Part shown: in pieces, positions 50,314-60,357 of the stretch
How positions within the stretch are numbered: the stretch's first letter is position 1
Layout: every line of letters begins with the position of its first letter
NCBI RefSeq assembly: GCF_019597925.1
Contig: NZ_CP080442.1
Coordinates: forward strand, 909,001 to 973,000
Source of the DNA: [Clostridium] scindens
Lineage (GTDB): Bacteria > Bacillota > Clostridia > Lachnospirales > Lachnospiraceae
DNA length: 64,000 bases
Direction of reading: 5' to 3'
Notes under the pieces: generated by a model
The model's database searches: none
Told to the model about the DNA's origin: nothing
The model's input: only the letters and a program-made list of their open reading frames with translations
Program-made: the position numbers and the translations under genes

Positions 50314-52578
50314 ATGAACGAAGAAAGAAAATCTAAACATAAGATATCGAAAATAGCAGCCATTATATGTATCGTAGCTTTTTTGCTTTCCGCCGTCAGT
50401 ATTTTTATTACTTATGTAATGAATAGAAATGCCCAGAGCATGTATGAGCATCCGTATACAGTGTCCAATAGCGCGCGTGGTATGCGATCGCGTCTATGGG
50501 ATATGAAAAGTTTTTCCAGTATACTTATAACGCATGCTTTTGATTCTAAGGAGGATAAAGACTCCTTTTTTCAGGAACGTTATGATATGCAAAATGCAGA
50601 TATAGAGATTATTGACGAACGGTATCTGGGCCCAGTTGAAGATGTGGATGACCTGCGCGCTGCTATGGATGGCTTGATCGAAGCCCAGACAAAAGCCTGC
50701 AATTATGCAGATAACTACTCAGTGTATGAGATACAGGAATATATGGATAACAAGGTTTATCCCTGGTATGACCGGGTAAGCGATTCCCTGACGACGATCA
50801 TTGATTTTGCGGATGGCAAGATATGCAGCCTGAATGAACAGGTTCAGAAATCAGGGATTACGTCAATGGTCTTTTCTTTGATTCTTGCTTTTTCAGTAAT
50901 TGGCTTAACGATTCTGTCAAATAAACAAGAACGAAAAAGTATTGAGGAGTTATCCCGCAGGGAACATGATCTACAGGATGCTCTTTATCTTGCGCAACAG
51001 GCCGGCAATGCTAAGAAGGATTTTCTTTCGCGCATGTCGCATGAAATTCGGACGCCTATGAATGTTATAGTGGGCATGACTACGATAGCGGGGGCAAATC
51101 TGGATGATAAAATCCGAATAAAGGACTGCCTGTCAAAAATAGAATTTTCCTCCAAACATTTACTTTCATTGATAAATGATGTACTCGATATGTCAAAAAT
51201 TGAGGAAGGAAAAATATCTGTTAATTACGAACCGTTTCGACTTCCACAGATGTTTGAGGCAATCATCCCTGCTATATATTCGCAGACATCTGCCAAAGGT
51301 ACCGTGTTTGAATGTAAAATGACGGATGTTGTATCGGAGACCGTGATTGGAGATTCTCTTCGCATCAATCAGATTCTGCTCAATCTACTATCAAATGCGA
51401 TTAAGTTTACGCCTGCCGGCGGAACCATATGCCTGACTGCTAGGCAGACTCCTGTGAAAAACAGACGCACGAAACTAATTTTGATCGTGGAAGACACGGG
51501 TATTGGCATGAGCGAAGAATTTTTACATCGTCTTTTCACGCCGTTTGAACAAGAGGATGGCACGTTATCAAGAAAGTATAGCGGAACTGGCCTGGGGATG
51601 GCTATCACGAAGAATTTAACCGACTTGCTGGGAGGATCGATCCATGTAAAAAGCAAACTTGGCGAAGGAAGCACATTTACAGTGGAATTGCCATTAGAAG
51701 TTCCGGAGGATGCTATGGAGGCAAAAGAATATAAATTAGAAAATCTCAAAATACTGGTAGTGGATGATGATGTAAATACATGCACGCACGCCAGTCTGCT
51801 GCTAAAAAAGATGGGGATTGACGCGGACTGGGTTCAGCATGGCAGCGAGGCCGTACAGATGGTACGAAAGGCTCATGAAGCTTACTGCGATTATGATGTA
51901 TGCCTGATCGATTGGAAGATGCCGGATATGGACGGTATTGAAGTGACAAGGCGTATTCGGGAAGAACTGGGGACGGATACATTGATAATCATTATCTCTG
52001 CATATGATTGGAGCGACATTAAGGGAGAGGCAAGAAAAGCAGGAGTCAATGCATTTGTTGCGAAGCCATTGTTTGAATCATCTTTGTATCAAACTTTATC
52101 ATCCGTAATTTCTTCGGATTCAGATGTGAAGGAAGAGTCAATATGTTCTACACCGCTATTATCAGGAAAGCGTATACTCCTGGCTGAAGATAATGAATTG
52201 AATCGGGAAATTGCAGTAGAACTGCTAAAAGAAACTTGTGCAAAGATAGATTGTGCAGAAAACGGAAAAGAAGCAGTCGAGCGTTTTGCGACTTCTCCTA
52301 GTGGCTATTATAATATTATTTTAATGGACATCCAGATGCCTGTTATGGGAGGCTACGAAGCGACAAGACATATTCGATCCAGTCATCATGCGGATGCACT
52401 GAATATTCCGATCCTGGCTATGACAGCTAATGCCTTTCGGGAAGATGAAGAAGAGGCGCTGGCATCTGGAATGAATGGACATATCGCGAAGCCGATTGAT
52501 GTGAACTTGCTCTATGGAACCGTATCGGAACTAATAAAAAAGCAGCATAGTTTGTCGTCAGATAAAAGGAGGATATAA
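50314..52578 (+). CDS. Hybrid sensor histidine kinase with two receiver domains
   Basis: A 754-aa membrane kinase. TM1 (about residues 14-36) and TM2 (about 188-206) flank an outside sensor region. Next are HisKA with phospho-His in MSHEIRTPMN (about residue 243), HATPase with NLLSNAIKFTP and EDTGIGMS, REC1 (about 488-605; Asp in LIDWKMPDMDG) and REC2 (about 620-740; Asp in LMDIQMPVMGG). No Hpt or output domain is present, so phosphate must pass to a protein elsewhere or act through interaction. The stop overlaps the start of the chemoreceptor gene (TAATG). Confidence 0.93.
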   Translation: MNEERKSKHKISKIAAIICIVAFLLSAVSIFITYVMNRNAQSMYEHPYTVSNSARGMRSRLWDMKSFSSILITHAFDSKEDKDSFFQERYDMQNADIEIIDERYLGPVEDVDDLRAAMDGLIEAQTKACNYADNYSVYEIQEYMDNKVYPWYDRVSDSLTTIIDFADGKICSLNEQVQKSGITSMVFSLILAFSVIGLTILSNKQERKSIEELSRREHDLQDALYLAQQAGNAKKDFLSRMSHEIRTPMNVIVGMTTIAGANLDDKIRIKDCLSKIEFSSKHLLSLINDVLDMSKIEEGKISVNYEPFRLPQMFEAIIPAIYSQTSAKGTVFECKMTDVVSETVIGDSLRINQILLNLLSNAIKFTPAGGTICLTARQTPVKNRRTKLILIVEDTGIGMSEEFLHRLFTPFEQEDGTLSRKYSGTGLGMAITKNLTDLLGGSIHVKSKLGEGSTFTVELPLEVPEDAMEAKEYKLENLKILVVDDDVNTCTHASLLLKKMGIDADWVQHGSEAVQMVRKAHEAYCDYDVCLIDWKMPDMDGIEVTRRIREELGTDTLIIIISAYDWSDIKGEARKAGVNAFVAKPLFESSLYQTLSSVISSDSDVKEESICSTPLLSGKRILLAEDNELNREIAVELLKETCAKIDCAENGKEAVERFATSPSGYYNIILMDIQMPVMGGYEATRHIRSSHHADALNIPILAMTANAFREDEEEALASGMNGHIAKPIDVNLLYGTVSELIKKQHSLSSDKRRI

Positions 52579-54266
52579 TGTTACGAAACATGAAGATAAA
52601 ATCCAGAATGCTATTGTCATACGGAATCATAATTGGCATGTGCCTCATTGCAAGCATTATCGCGCTGATTATGCTGAATAAGATTGGCAATAACCTATCC
52701 TCTTTTTATAACAACAATTATACGGTTACCGTCAATGTATGGTCTGCAAGAAGGGAAATGCAGTCAGCAAGAGGAGACATTCTAAATGCTATACTAGACT
52801 CCGATGAGAGTACGAGGAAGAATTACATAGAAAAGGCCAGCGATAGCCTTGCAGATATGCGTGCTGCATTTCCTGTTATCCGTAAAACCTTTAAAGGAGA
52901 CATTCAGCTGGTGGATAGAGTGGAGACACTTTTGCAGCAGGCAGTCGTATATCGGGACCAAGTGTTTGAATTGATAGAATCCGGTCAGGGGGAAGAAGCT
53001 TACCGGGTCATGAAAAACAGTTACATACCTTTGCTGGATCAAATGGCGGATACGCTACAGCAGATAGCGGATGTAGCGGGACAGAATGCGCTTGTCATGG
53101 TGCAGGAAGGCGAGCAGGCGCAGATATCGGCGGTGATCGCAGTAATTGTAATTATTATATTCAGCGCGATACTGGCAGCCCTGATTGGGCTACGTATCTC
53201 CAACAGTATCCGAAAACCTGTAGATGAAATAGAACATGCTGCCCAGGAACTGGCAAAGGGAGAATTGGATGCAGCATTCGTTACCTATAAGTCGGAAGAT
53301 GAACTAGGAGGACTATCCGGCAGCATTCGCGAACTGATAGATTATCAGAAGGCTGTCATTGACGATATTGACCATATTCTAAGATCTATGTCCAAAGGAA
53401 GCTTTATCGTCAGATCAAAGAAAGAAGAGTATTATAAAGGCCGGTATAAGCGAATTTTAATCTCGTTGAGAGAGATGCGCAAGAATCTCAGTAATACTCT
53501 GTGGCAGATAAGCCAGTCGTCAGAACAGGTCTCTTTAGGCAGCGAGCAAGTATCTTCAGGAGCGCAGAGCCTCGCTATGGGCACGGCTGAGCAGGCAAGT
53601 TCGATGGAAGAGCTTGCAATTGCCATAAACAGCATAGCATCCCATGTACAAGAGACAGAAGAGAATGCCAATGGCGCCCGGATACAGACGGATCAGGCAG
53701 GCGTGCAGGTGTCTATGAGCAATAGGCATATGCAGGAGATGATGGGAGCGATGGAGGAGATTAGTGACAGGTCTGACCAGATTGGCAAAATTATAAAAAC
53801 CATAAACGATATTGCATTCCAAACGAATATACTGGCTTTAAACGCTTCAGTTGAAGCCGCAAGGGCGGGCAGAGCCGGGCAGGGCTTTGTTGTCGTTGCA
53901 AAAGAAGTCCGTTCCTTAGCCGATCAAGTGGCTGCCGCGTCGAAAGATACGGCAGAATTAATAGAAGAGACGGTCCAGGCGGTAGAAAAAGGGAAAAAGG
54001 TCGCAAGCATGACTGCAGAATCTTTAATAAAAGTTGTGGAAAGTATAAGACGGGTGGTATCAACTGTGGACAAGATTGCTGTTTCCTGTAAAGAACAGAG
54101 CAATTCCATTGTACAGATTAAATCAGAAGCGCATCAGATATCAGGCGTGGTACAGAGTAATTCAGCCACATCTGAAGAATTGGCGGCCGCCAGTGAAGAA
54201 CTTTCCAGCCAGGCGCTGGTGCTGAAACGTTTATTTGGTCAGTTTGAATTAAAAGAGAATCTATAG
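52578..54266 (+). CDS. Methyl-accepting chemotaxis protein
   Basis: The 562-aa receptor has TM1 (about residues 12-32), a four-helix-bundle-like sensor region, TM2 (about 185-207), a HAMP domain (RISNSIRKPVDEIEHAAQEL) and the signalling hairpin with tip FQTNILALNASVEAARAGRAGQGF. It should control CheA, but no che genes lie in the window. Overlapping start with the hybrid kinase gene shows co-expression and suggests that the two share a signal or a complex. Confidence 0.93.
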   Translation: MLRNMKIKSRMLLSYGIIIGMCLIASIIALIMLNKIGNNLSSFYNNNYTVTVNVWSARREMQSARGDILNAILDSDESTRKNYIEKASDSLADMRAAFPVIRKTFKGDIQLVDRVETLLQQAVVYRDQVFELIESGQGEEAYRVMKNSYIPLLDQMADTLQQIADVAGQNALVMVQEGEQAQISAVIAVIVIIIFSAILAALIGLRISNSIRKPVDEIEHAAQELAKGELDAAFVTYKSEDELGGLSGSIRELIDYQKAVIDDIDHILRSMSKGSFIVRSKKEEYYKGRYKRILISLREMRKNLSNTLWQISQSSEQVSLGSEQVSSGAQSLAMGTAEQASSMEELAIAINSIASHVQETEENANGARIQTDQAGVQVSMSNRHMQEMMGAMEEISDRSDQIGKIIKTINDIAFQTNILALNASVEAARAGRAGQGFVVVAKEVRSLADQVAAASKDTAELIEETVQAVEKGKKVASMTAESLIKVVESIRRVVSTVDKIAVSCKEQSNSIVQIKSEAHQISGVVQSNSATSEELAAASEELSSQALVLKRLFGQFELKENL

Positions 54267-54314
54267 TTTGCAGTTTCTGGAACTATAGACAGATTCCAGG
54301 CCTAACTATAGGAA

Positions 54315-54345
54315 GGGGGCAGGAGTTTAGTAACTCCTAGCCCCC
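54315..54345. terminator. Strong hairpin between chemoreceptor and module 2 ATPase
   Basis: GGGGGC-AGGAGTT (54315-54327) pairs with AACTCCT-A-GCCCCC (54332-54345) with one bulge. It spans the stop codon of the minus-strand ATPase. No clean T run follows on either side, so termination may be partial. Confidence 0.6.
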
Positions 54346-54966
54346 AATTGTCCCATTCTCTAACTGGATAATTCGATCGGACTCTTTTGCCAGCCGCCTG
54401 CTATGCGTGACAACGATCACGTATTTTCCAATTTCGTGGGCGGTACGCTTTAGCAGATCGATGATTCCCTCTGCCGTGCCCTCATCCAGGTTGCCGGTAG
54501 GCTCATCTGCCAGCAGGACTTTGGCTTCGCTGGCCAGCGCCCTGGCTATGGCTACGCGCTGCTGCTGGCCGCCGGATAATTGCAGGATGCTGCGGTTCCA
54601 GTCCTCCTTTGGAATGTTTACTTTTTCCAGCAATTCTTCCGGGTTCTTTCGCCCGCCCAGGATCACGTTTTCTTTTGCGGTGAGATAGTCGATTAGATTG
54701 TAATTCTGGAAAACCAGAGAAACATGATGCTTCCTGTGATAATTTAATCCCCGCTTTTGAATATTTTCTCCGTTGTACAGGATATCGCCTTCGGTGGGCG
54801 TATCCAGTCCGGCCAGAAGCGACAAAAAAGTTGTCTTGCCTGCTCCGCTTTCTCCAACGATCGTATAAAATTTTCGTTCCTCAAATATCAGGGATACGTG
54901 CTCCAATATTTGTTTTGACTTTTGAGACTTATACGCATAACTTAGATTTCTGGCTTCTAAGATCAT
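54337..54966 (-). CDS. ABC transporter ATPase (module 2)
   Basis: A 209-aa MacB-type ATPase with Walker A GESGAGKTT, Q-loop VFQNYNLIDYLTAKENV, signature LSGGQQQR, Walker B VLLADEPTGNLD and His switch VVTHS. It is slightly shorter than usual at the C-terminus but complete in motifs. AGGAGG lies eight nt before the ATG. It closes an operon lipoprotein-permease-permease-ATPase on the minus strand. Confidence 0.93.
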   Translation of the reverse strand: MILEARNLSYAYKSQKSKQILEHVSLIFEERKFYTIVGESGAGKTTFLSLLAGLDTPTEGDILYNGENIQKRGLNYHRKHHVSLVFQNYNLIDYLTAKENVILGGRKNPEELLEKVNIPKEDWNRSILQLSGGQQQRVAIARALASEAKVLLADEPTGNLDEGTAEGIIDLLKRTAHEIGKYVIVVTHSRRLAKESDRIIQLENGTIGG

Positions 54967-54977
54967 CTTTTAACCTC

Positions 54978-56426
54978 CTAATTCATCTGGCTTAATATGT
55001 CTCTGGGATGCTTCCTCAGAATTATGATGCCTGCCGTTGTGATGGATATGGCAATCAGGAGTGTCACCCCTACGGCATCAAGGAGAATGATTTCCCACGT
55101 GATATCAGCTTGTACGTCGACAACTTTCTGTTCTGCCTCTTCATAAGGCTTTGCGACCTTCCCTTCGTCCGCCATATCCTGTTGCTTTGCCTGCTCTATC
55201 TGCTGTTCCACCAGATAGTCAGCAATAAAAGAGGACAGAACAGGCGCGGCTGTATAAGAAAGGACAAGCGCGAGCAGGGAGATCATGAGGGCCTCCAGCA
55301 GCATCTGGCGGAGAATACGGATTTGGGACGTGCCGAGAGCCAGCAGTATGCCTGCCTCCTGCACGCGGCTTTTCATCCAGAAGACGAAGATCAGGCATAA
55401 GATTACAAAGCTTGCGCCTGCGATGATCCAGATCAAAACATTGCTTATGCTTTGCAGATCGTGGAAATTAGATGACATCGTGTCAAGGTTTCCATGATTG
55501 TCGATCAGATCATAGCGCTCCCAATTAATATCCACTTGCTTTATGGCCTCCTTTACGGAAGCGTATTCATCTACATCCGCCACTTTAAAATATGCTTTTG
55601 CAAACAGAGGATTATTTTCGTTTCCTTCCGCTTTTTCAGGAAATCTTAAATCTGTAAAAATAACGTTTTCAGAACGATAGGTATCCCCGGACATATAGGG
55701 GGCCATTTTTTGCCGTGTCTGATAGATGCCTATAATTTCCGCCTCGTAAATAGCCGAGCCTTCCCGGTCATGGCAGTCGTTAAATGCAAGATTATCTCCA
55801 ATCGTCAGGCTGTTTTTTGCGGCCAGTTCTTCCGAGATGATGCAGACATCGGAATCTCTGCCTGTGATCATCCGTCCTGCTTTCAACGACAGATTGCCAG
55901 ACAAGACATTGGAATCCATAGCCATATCGAGATTGCCGATCAGGCTTACTCCCTGGATATCTGCATTCTGATCTACGTCAGCGTCTTCAATCCGCTCAAA
56001 ATTCACAGGATTTACCGCCATAGTGCCCGTTGTAATGTTGTAAGCAGATATTCCAGGGACGGCGGCAATTTTCCGGATATCTTCCAGCAATAATGTTTCA
56101 AAAGAATTATCGGTGCCGGACTGCCAGTTCTCGGTTCCGTTTATGATGGTCTTTTTCTGGTAATATCCTCCTAAGCTTCCTTCTTTATTCTCACCGATTT
56201 TTCTTGATAATGCCTCGATCCGCGCATGACGGTTTGCCTCGTTTTCTTCCAGCAAGAAGCCTGCGCCAATCGCCTGCCTTGCGGTGTCCGAGGTTGCGAT
56301 GCTGGCGTTCTTGCTGGCCATGCCAGCGGTAAGCGAGAGGCTTATGATAAATACAGTAAGAAGTAGCAATATGCTTTTTACAGGCTTTCGCAGAACACAG
56401 CGCCAAGCCATTTGAATACTATTCAT
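54978..56426 (-). CDS. FtsX-type ABC permease B (module 2)
   Basis: A 482-aa MacB-like permease: TM1 at about residues 15-35, a large extracytoplasmic domain (about 45-320), three TM helices at about 330-355, 370-395 and 445-470, ending RKHPRDILSQMN. It probably forms a heterodimer with the permease of the preceding gene on the shared ATPase. Only 3 nt separate the two permease genes. Confidence 0.88.
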   Translation of the reverse strand: MNSIQMAWRCVLRKPVKSILLLLTVFIISLSLTAGMASKNASIATSDTARQAIGAGFLLEENEANRHARIEALSRKIGENKEGSLGGYYQKKTIINGTENWQSGTDNSFETLLLEDIRKIAAVPGISAYNITTGTMAVNPVNFERIEDADVDQNADIQGVSLIGNLDMAMDSNVLSGNLSLKAGRMITGRDSDVCIISEELAAKNSLTIGDNLAFNDCHDREGSAIYEAEIIGIYQTRQKMAPYMSGDTYRSENVIFTDLRFPEKAEGNENNPLFAKAYFKVADVDEYASVKEAIKQVDINWERYDLIDNHGNLDTMSSNFHDLQSISNVLIWIIAGASFVILCLIFVFWMKSRVQEAGILLALGTSQIRILRQMLLEALMISLLALVLSYTAAPVLSSFIADYLVEQQIEQAKQQDMADEGKVAKPYEEAEQKVVDVQADITWEIILLDAVGVTLLIAISITTAGIIILRKHPRDILSQMN

Positions 56427-56429
56427 GAT

Positions 56430-57650
56430 TCATCCCTCCATTTTGGCCAATGTATCTTTGGGATTGGCTCTCAGAATTGGAAATGCTGCGATTGTGACCG
56501 CGATCAAGATGATCAGGCCGCCCAGCCCGAGCAGGGAGAGTACATCACTGGCTTGCAAAGCCGTTTCCAAAGCAATGTCTGGCGTAGCGTTGCTGATGAA
56601 TAGCGTCTGCAAGGCGTTCGCCAGAAAACTGCCCAGAGCGCAGGCTCCGGCAGCCGCCAGAATCAATACGGCGAATGCTTCTATAAGCGCCTGCAGGAAG
56701 ATGCCGCCTTTGCTCCTTCCCATGCTTATATAGATTGCGGCTTCTTTCCGCCTGGATCTCATCCACATGCACAGCAGCAGGGACACGACGATTATTCCCG
56801 TGGCGGTGGAAAGGATGAGCATCAGCCGGATTACCCTGGCAGCCTGGTCAAGGGGTGCCTTCAACTGTTTATATAGGAGATCTGAAGCCGTGACTGCCGC
56901 CTTGTCCTGCAGCATTGATTCTAGCCGGATCCGCAGGCTTGCAAGTTTTTGGGGATGCCTCGTATAGACCGCCGCTTTGTCGTACCCATGGCTGCCAAAT
57001 AATTTGGCATAAGTGGCATTGTCAATAAATATCTGATTTTCAATGCGATGAACGGAATCGGTCTGAGACGTTTGCTTCTGCTCATTTCCCGATCGGAATA
57101 ATCCAACAATCTTTGTGGTAACTCCAGTCCCATCTTCGGTTATGAATCCTATGGCATCTCCGACCGCTAGACCGTTAGCATCCGCCAGAAGCGCGTTGAC
57201 AACCGCGCCGCTAACCGTATCCGGGCCAATGTATTTCCCCTTCGTCAGATGATACTGGCCTTCCGAAAAAGCGCTGTCTTTTTCCAGCCGGTCGTAAGAA
57301 ATGACCGCGGCTTTTTGATTGTCCTCATTGCCGGAAAGACTGTTCGTGATAGGGACGAATCCGTCAGGCAATACGCTTGCGTGGGCTGAACGGTTCACAA
57401 AAGCGACATCGTCAAGGGAAGATATCTGCCGCAGTTCTTCTTTTGTAATCCGGTGGTCTTGATCTGTTATTTCCACAATGACCTTTGAGCCTGTCTTTGC
57501 CTGAATTGTCTGTTCGGAATCCCCGAAGGCGCGCAGTATGATGGCCGCGCTTAATATCATACTGCTTACAAATAAGAGGACAAAGAACAGGAGAATGGAT
57601 TTTCCCTTTTTACGGATCAAATATCGAATTGCAAGTTGATAAAAAGTCAT
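56430..57650 (-). CDS. FtsX-type ABC permease A (module 2)
   Basis: A 406-aa MacB-like permease with TM1 near residues 15-38, an ectodomain (about 45-270) and three closing helices; the tail LRANPKDTLAKMEG matches that of permease B, pointing to an old duplication. The start ATG 57650 is 1 nt after the lipoprotein stop, with GGTGAT as possible ribosome site; GTG 57662 is an alternative. Confidence 0.87.
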   Translation of the reverse strand: MTFYQLAIRYLIRKKGKSILLFFVLLFVSSMILSAAIILRAFGDSEQTIQAKTGSKVIVEITDQDHRITKEELRQISSLDDVAFVNRSAHASVLPDGFVPITNSLSGNEDNQKAAVISYDRLEKDSAFSEGQYHLTKGKYIGPDTVSGAVVNALLADANGLAVGDAIGFITEDGTGVTTKIVGLFRSGNEQKQTSQTDSVHRIENQIFIDNATYAKLFGSHGYDKAAVYTRHPQKLASLRIRLESMLQDKAAVTASDLLYKQLKAPLDQAARVIRLMLILSTATGIIVVSLLLCMWMRSRRKEAAIYISMGRSKGGIFLQALIEAFAVLILAAAGACALGSFLANALQTLFISNATPDIALETALQASDVLSLLGLGGLIILIAVTIAAFPILRANPKDTLAKMEG

Positions 57651-57651
57651 T

Positions 57652-58161
57652 CTAATCACCACTTCCTGTTCCGGTTGCGTTAGCCGTCTGCCAGATCACT
57701 ATCTTTGTGGCTGTAATAGTCCCGGAATCCTGATTCTCGCCAAAGACAAGTATGGAGGTCTGCTTTTTGATATCGGATAAGGATGCAGGACGAAAAGCAG
57801 TCTCTCCGGTAGAGGCATCCGATACAGCAATTTGAACCTCGCAGCCCTCTTGGTACTGGATGGTGATTTTTTCTGTCTCATCCATATGCTCCGGAGCAGC
57901 GATTATAGAGGTATCGCCATCGTCCTGCACGGGAGAAATAATGCAGCCGCTTTCTGTGAATTCCACGACATCTCCGTGCGCAAGCGCAGAAGCTGCCAGG
58001 CTGTCGATATCGCTTCCTGTATCAGGACTTTGCTGGGATTGTGAAGTGGCAGAGTCCGTTTCAGGCCTGCGGTCTTTCCCCGGAGAGGAAGTCTGGCATC
58101 CTGAGAGCATGACTGCGCACAGAGCGATGAATAGACCTTTTGCTAGTTGAGAACGTTTCAT
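57652..58161 (-). CDS. Lipoprotein of ABC module 2
   Basis: A 169-aa lipoprotein with signal peptide and lipobox VMLSGC (Cys22), a Ser/Gln/Asp linker (about 25-60) and a beta-rich domain without recognised family. The closing segment TITATKIVIW suggests a barrel-sandwich or OB-type fold, as in periplasmic adaptors of MacB systems, but it lacks the long hairpin of HlyD proteins. ATG 58161 follows AAAGGTGG by eight nt. It heads the module 2 operon. Confidence 0.82.
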   Translation of the reverse strand: MKRSQLAKGLFIALCAVMLSGCQTSSPGKDRRPETDSATSQSQQSPDTGSDIDSLAASALAHGDVVEFTESGCIISPVQDDGDTSIIAAPEHMDETEKITIQYQEGCEVQIAVSDASTGETAFRPASLSDIKKQTSILVFGENQDSGTITATKIVIWQTANATGTGSGD

Positions 58162-58217
58162 GTTACATTCCACCTTTCTTGATGAGATTGTGCCATAATT
58201 GTAGTGCGGATCCGCTC

Positions 58218-58289
58218 TAAAAATCCTCTATGACCGGATGCATTTCAGAAGGCTTTTTAGAGGATTTTTACAGGATTGTCTGATATACT
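58218..58289 (+). promoter_or_regulatory. Divergent regulatory region of module 2: 13-bp inverted repeat and 11-bp direct repeat
   Basis: TAAAAATCCTCTA (58218-58230) and TAGAGGATTTTTA (58258-58270) are exact reverse complements, 27 nt apart. Overlapping the right arm, AGGATT recurs at 58261 and 58272, an 11-nt step. TATACT (58284-58289) and TATAAT (58302-58307) are possible -10 boxes for the regulator gene. This is a good candidate binding region for the module 2 response regulator, controlling both directions. Confidence 0.6.
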
Positions 58290-58332
58290 TATTGATACCA
58301 GTATAATTAGGAAGTAAAGGATAGGATGAGAC

Positions 58333-59022
58333 ATGAAGATACTTCTTTTAGAGGATGATTTAGAACTGTGCACGTCTATTCGAGCAGAACTTGAAAAAAG
58401 CGGATATGTGGTGGACTGCTGTACAGATGGGGAGACCGCGATGCTCTATGCTCTGAATGCCGAATATGGATATGACCTGGCGATCGTCGACAGGATGCTT
58501 CCGATCATTGACGGGCTGACCATCATAAAGGCAATGCGTAGAAAAGGAATCCGCATTCCGATCATCATCACAACAGGCATGTCGGCAATCGATGAACGGA
58601 TTGAGGGGCTGGATGGAGGCGCGGATGACTATCTGGTCAAGCCGTTCCATATCCGCGAGCTTCTTGCCAGGGTAAGGGCTTTGACAAGACGTCCGGCGAA
58701 GATACAGACAACGGATATCTTAAACTATGCGGATCTGGAACTTGATAAGTCAAGCCGAAAGGTATCAAGTCCGGACAGGACAATAATACTGACGGCAAAA
58801 GAGTCCGAATTACTGTATGTGCTGATGCGTAAGCCGGAAACGCTATACACAAGAGAGCAGCTGATTTTAAAGATATGGGGTGCAGACTCAGAGGTAGAAT
58901 TAGGAAATGTTGATAACTATATTTCATTCCTGCGGAAAAGATTAAAAGAACTGAAAAGCAGCTGTGAGATAAAAACAGTTTATGGTGCCGGATATAAATT
59001 GGAGAAGAAAAATGTTAGATAA
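58333..59022 (+). CDS. OmpR-family response regulator (module 2)
   Basis: A 229-aa regulator with a receiver domain (Asp in AIVDRMLPIIDG, about residue 53; Lys in YLVKPF) and a winged helix domain (LTAKESELLYVLM, VYGAGYKL). It is divergent from the lipoprotein-ABC operon across an inverted-repeat region and overlaps the kinase gene by 11 nt. Since the kinase is interrupted, the regulator may be unphosphorylated or driven by another donor. Confidence 0.93.
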   Translation: MKILLLEDDLELCTSIRAELEKSGYVVDCCTDGETAMLYALNAEYGYDLAIVDRMLPIIDGLTIIKAMRRKGIRIPIIITTGMSAIDERIEGLDGGADDYLVKPFHIRELLARVRALTRRPAKIQTTDILNYADLELDKSSRKVSSPDRTIILTAKESELLYVLMRKPETLYTREQLILKIWGADSEVELGNVDNYISFLRKRLKELKSSCEIKTVYGAGYKLEKKNVR

Positions 59023-60310
59023 ATTATATAAAAAATTAAATCTGATTGCCGTAAGTTTTACAATGCTGATCATTACAATGGTGATGGCGATCATAGGCTT
59101 CAATTATATCAGCACGGAAAAAGGGAACCAAAGCAGTTTCTTCCAGAGAATGGCCACCTTGCTTATCTATCAGCTGGAAGAGCATCCGCGGGACTATGAA
59201 GAACTTATGGAAGAATATGAGGACAGGTATGAGATTGCAGGCGTATTAAAAGACGAAAGCGGCCGGATATTATATCAGGGCCATGCCGCTTCTTTGGCCA
59301 ATGCAGACAAGCAGCTGGCAGATCTGCAGAAGCAGACGATTGTGCAGACGCCGCCAAATAAAGAAAGACTCGGTTCGACACAGCAGGGAGGCATCTATGA
59401 AGTTCAAGGAGAATTCCATGAAAAGTATTAGGGAATACCTGCATCGATCGATTCCAAAGAAGGCAGTTTCTATCAGCTATCTCTTATTTACAGACAGAAA
59501 AGCCCGCTGGAAATAATGAAAAAACATCTGCCGTTCTATCTTGGAGTCTGGCTTGCGTCTTTGCTGGGGATTGCCTGCCTGATAAGTCTTGTGTTAAAAA
59601 GAGCCTTTAAGCCAACGGAAAATGTATTAAAAAGTCAGAAAGAATTTATAGCATCGGCATCTCATGAATTAAAATCACCACTTGCCGTAATCATGGCAAA
59701 TGTAGAGAGGATCAGTGACTTGAGCACGATTGATCCCCAGGCCGGCAGCGCATTAAAAACGATAGATTCTGAATGCATGCGGATGTCAAAACTGGTCAGG
59801 GATATGCTGCTTCTAGCCGCATCTGACGCAGGAACCTGGACTCTGAATAAGGGACCCGTTGATGTAGATACGTTGCTGATCACGCTATATGAGGCATATG
59901 AATCCATCTGCAGGAAGAATCGCATTACTTTGAAGATGGATTTGTCAGATGTAAGTTACCCGGAACTTTATACGGATAAGGAACGTATTTTTCAAATACT
60001 GAATATTTTTATGGAGAATGCTCTCGAGCACTCTATAAAAAATACTCTGATTCAAATACAATGTATGGCAACTGGCAGGGAAATCACGTTTTATATCATA
60101 GATCATGGGCAGGGAATCGCAGAGGAGGACAGGCCTTATATTTTTGACAGGTTCTTTTGCGCAGATAAGTCCCATGCGGCTAAGTCTCATTTTGGACTGG
60201 GACTTAGCATTGCCGCTGAACTGGCAAAGATGCTGGGCGGCACGGTTGGCTTTAAGGATACGAAGGGTGGGGGCGCAACATTTTATGTCACCATTCCGGC
60301 CAGATCTTAA
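59012..60310 (+). pseudogene. Sensor histidine kinase interrupted by an in-frame TAG (module 2)
   Basis: The frame starting at ATG 59012 (GGAG seven nt upstream) encodes TM1 (about residues 10-32) and an outside sensor region, then meets TAG at 59429-59431. The same frame stays open right after it (GIPASIDSKEGSFYQLSL...), running through ATG 59516, TM2 (LGVWLASLLGIACLISLVL), the phospho-His in ASASHELKSPLAV, GHKL motifs and FGLGLSIAAELAKMLGG to 60310. One base change would restore a normal 432-codon kinase, so it is a recent nonsense mutation, a base-call error or, least likely, a readthrough codon. Independent translation from 59516 would give a truncated 264-aa kinase with one TM; no strong ribosome site is seen there. 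Confidence 0.85.
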
Positions 60311-60357
60311 TTCTTGCGTATGTCGGAATTATGAACTATATTAATAGCATGTGGTGA
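60304..60357 (+). pseudogene. Remnant of a BceB/FtsX-type permease
   Basis: The frame through 60304-60354 reads ILILAYVGIMNYINSMW and stops at 60355-60357. GIMNYIN matches seven residues of the conserved IGIMNYINTV helix of the module 1 permease (about 33308-33330), including the hydrophobic context before it. It starts inside the last codons of the kinase in another frame. I read this as the scar of a deleted permease gene; chance similarity is possible because the match is short. Confidence 0.5.

Noticed and set aside
59283..59516. 77-aa ORF bridging the two halves of the module 2 kinase, suggesting a frameshift
   Set aside because: Both kinase halves are in the same frame with only a TAG between them, so no frame change is needed.
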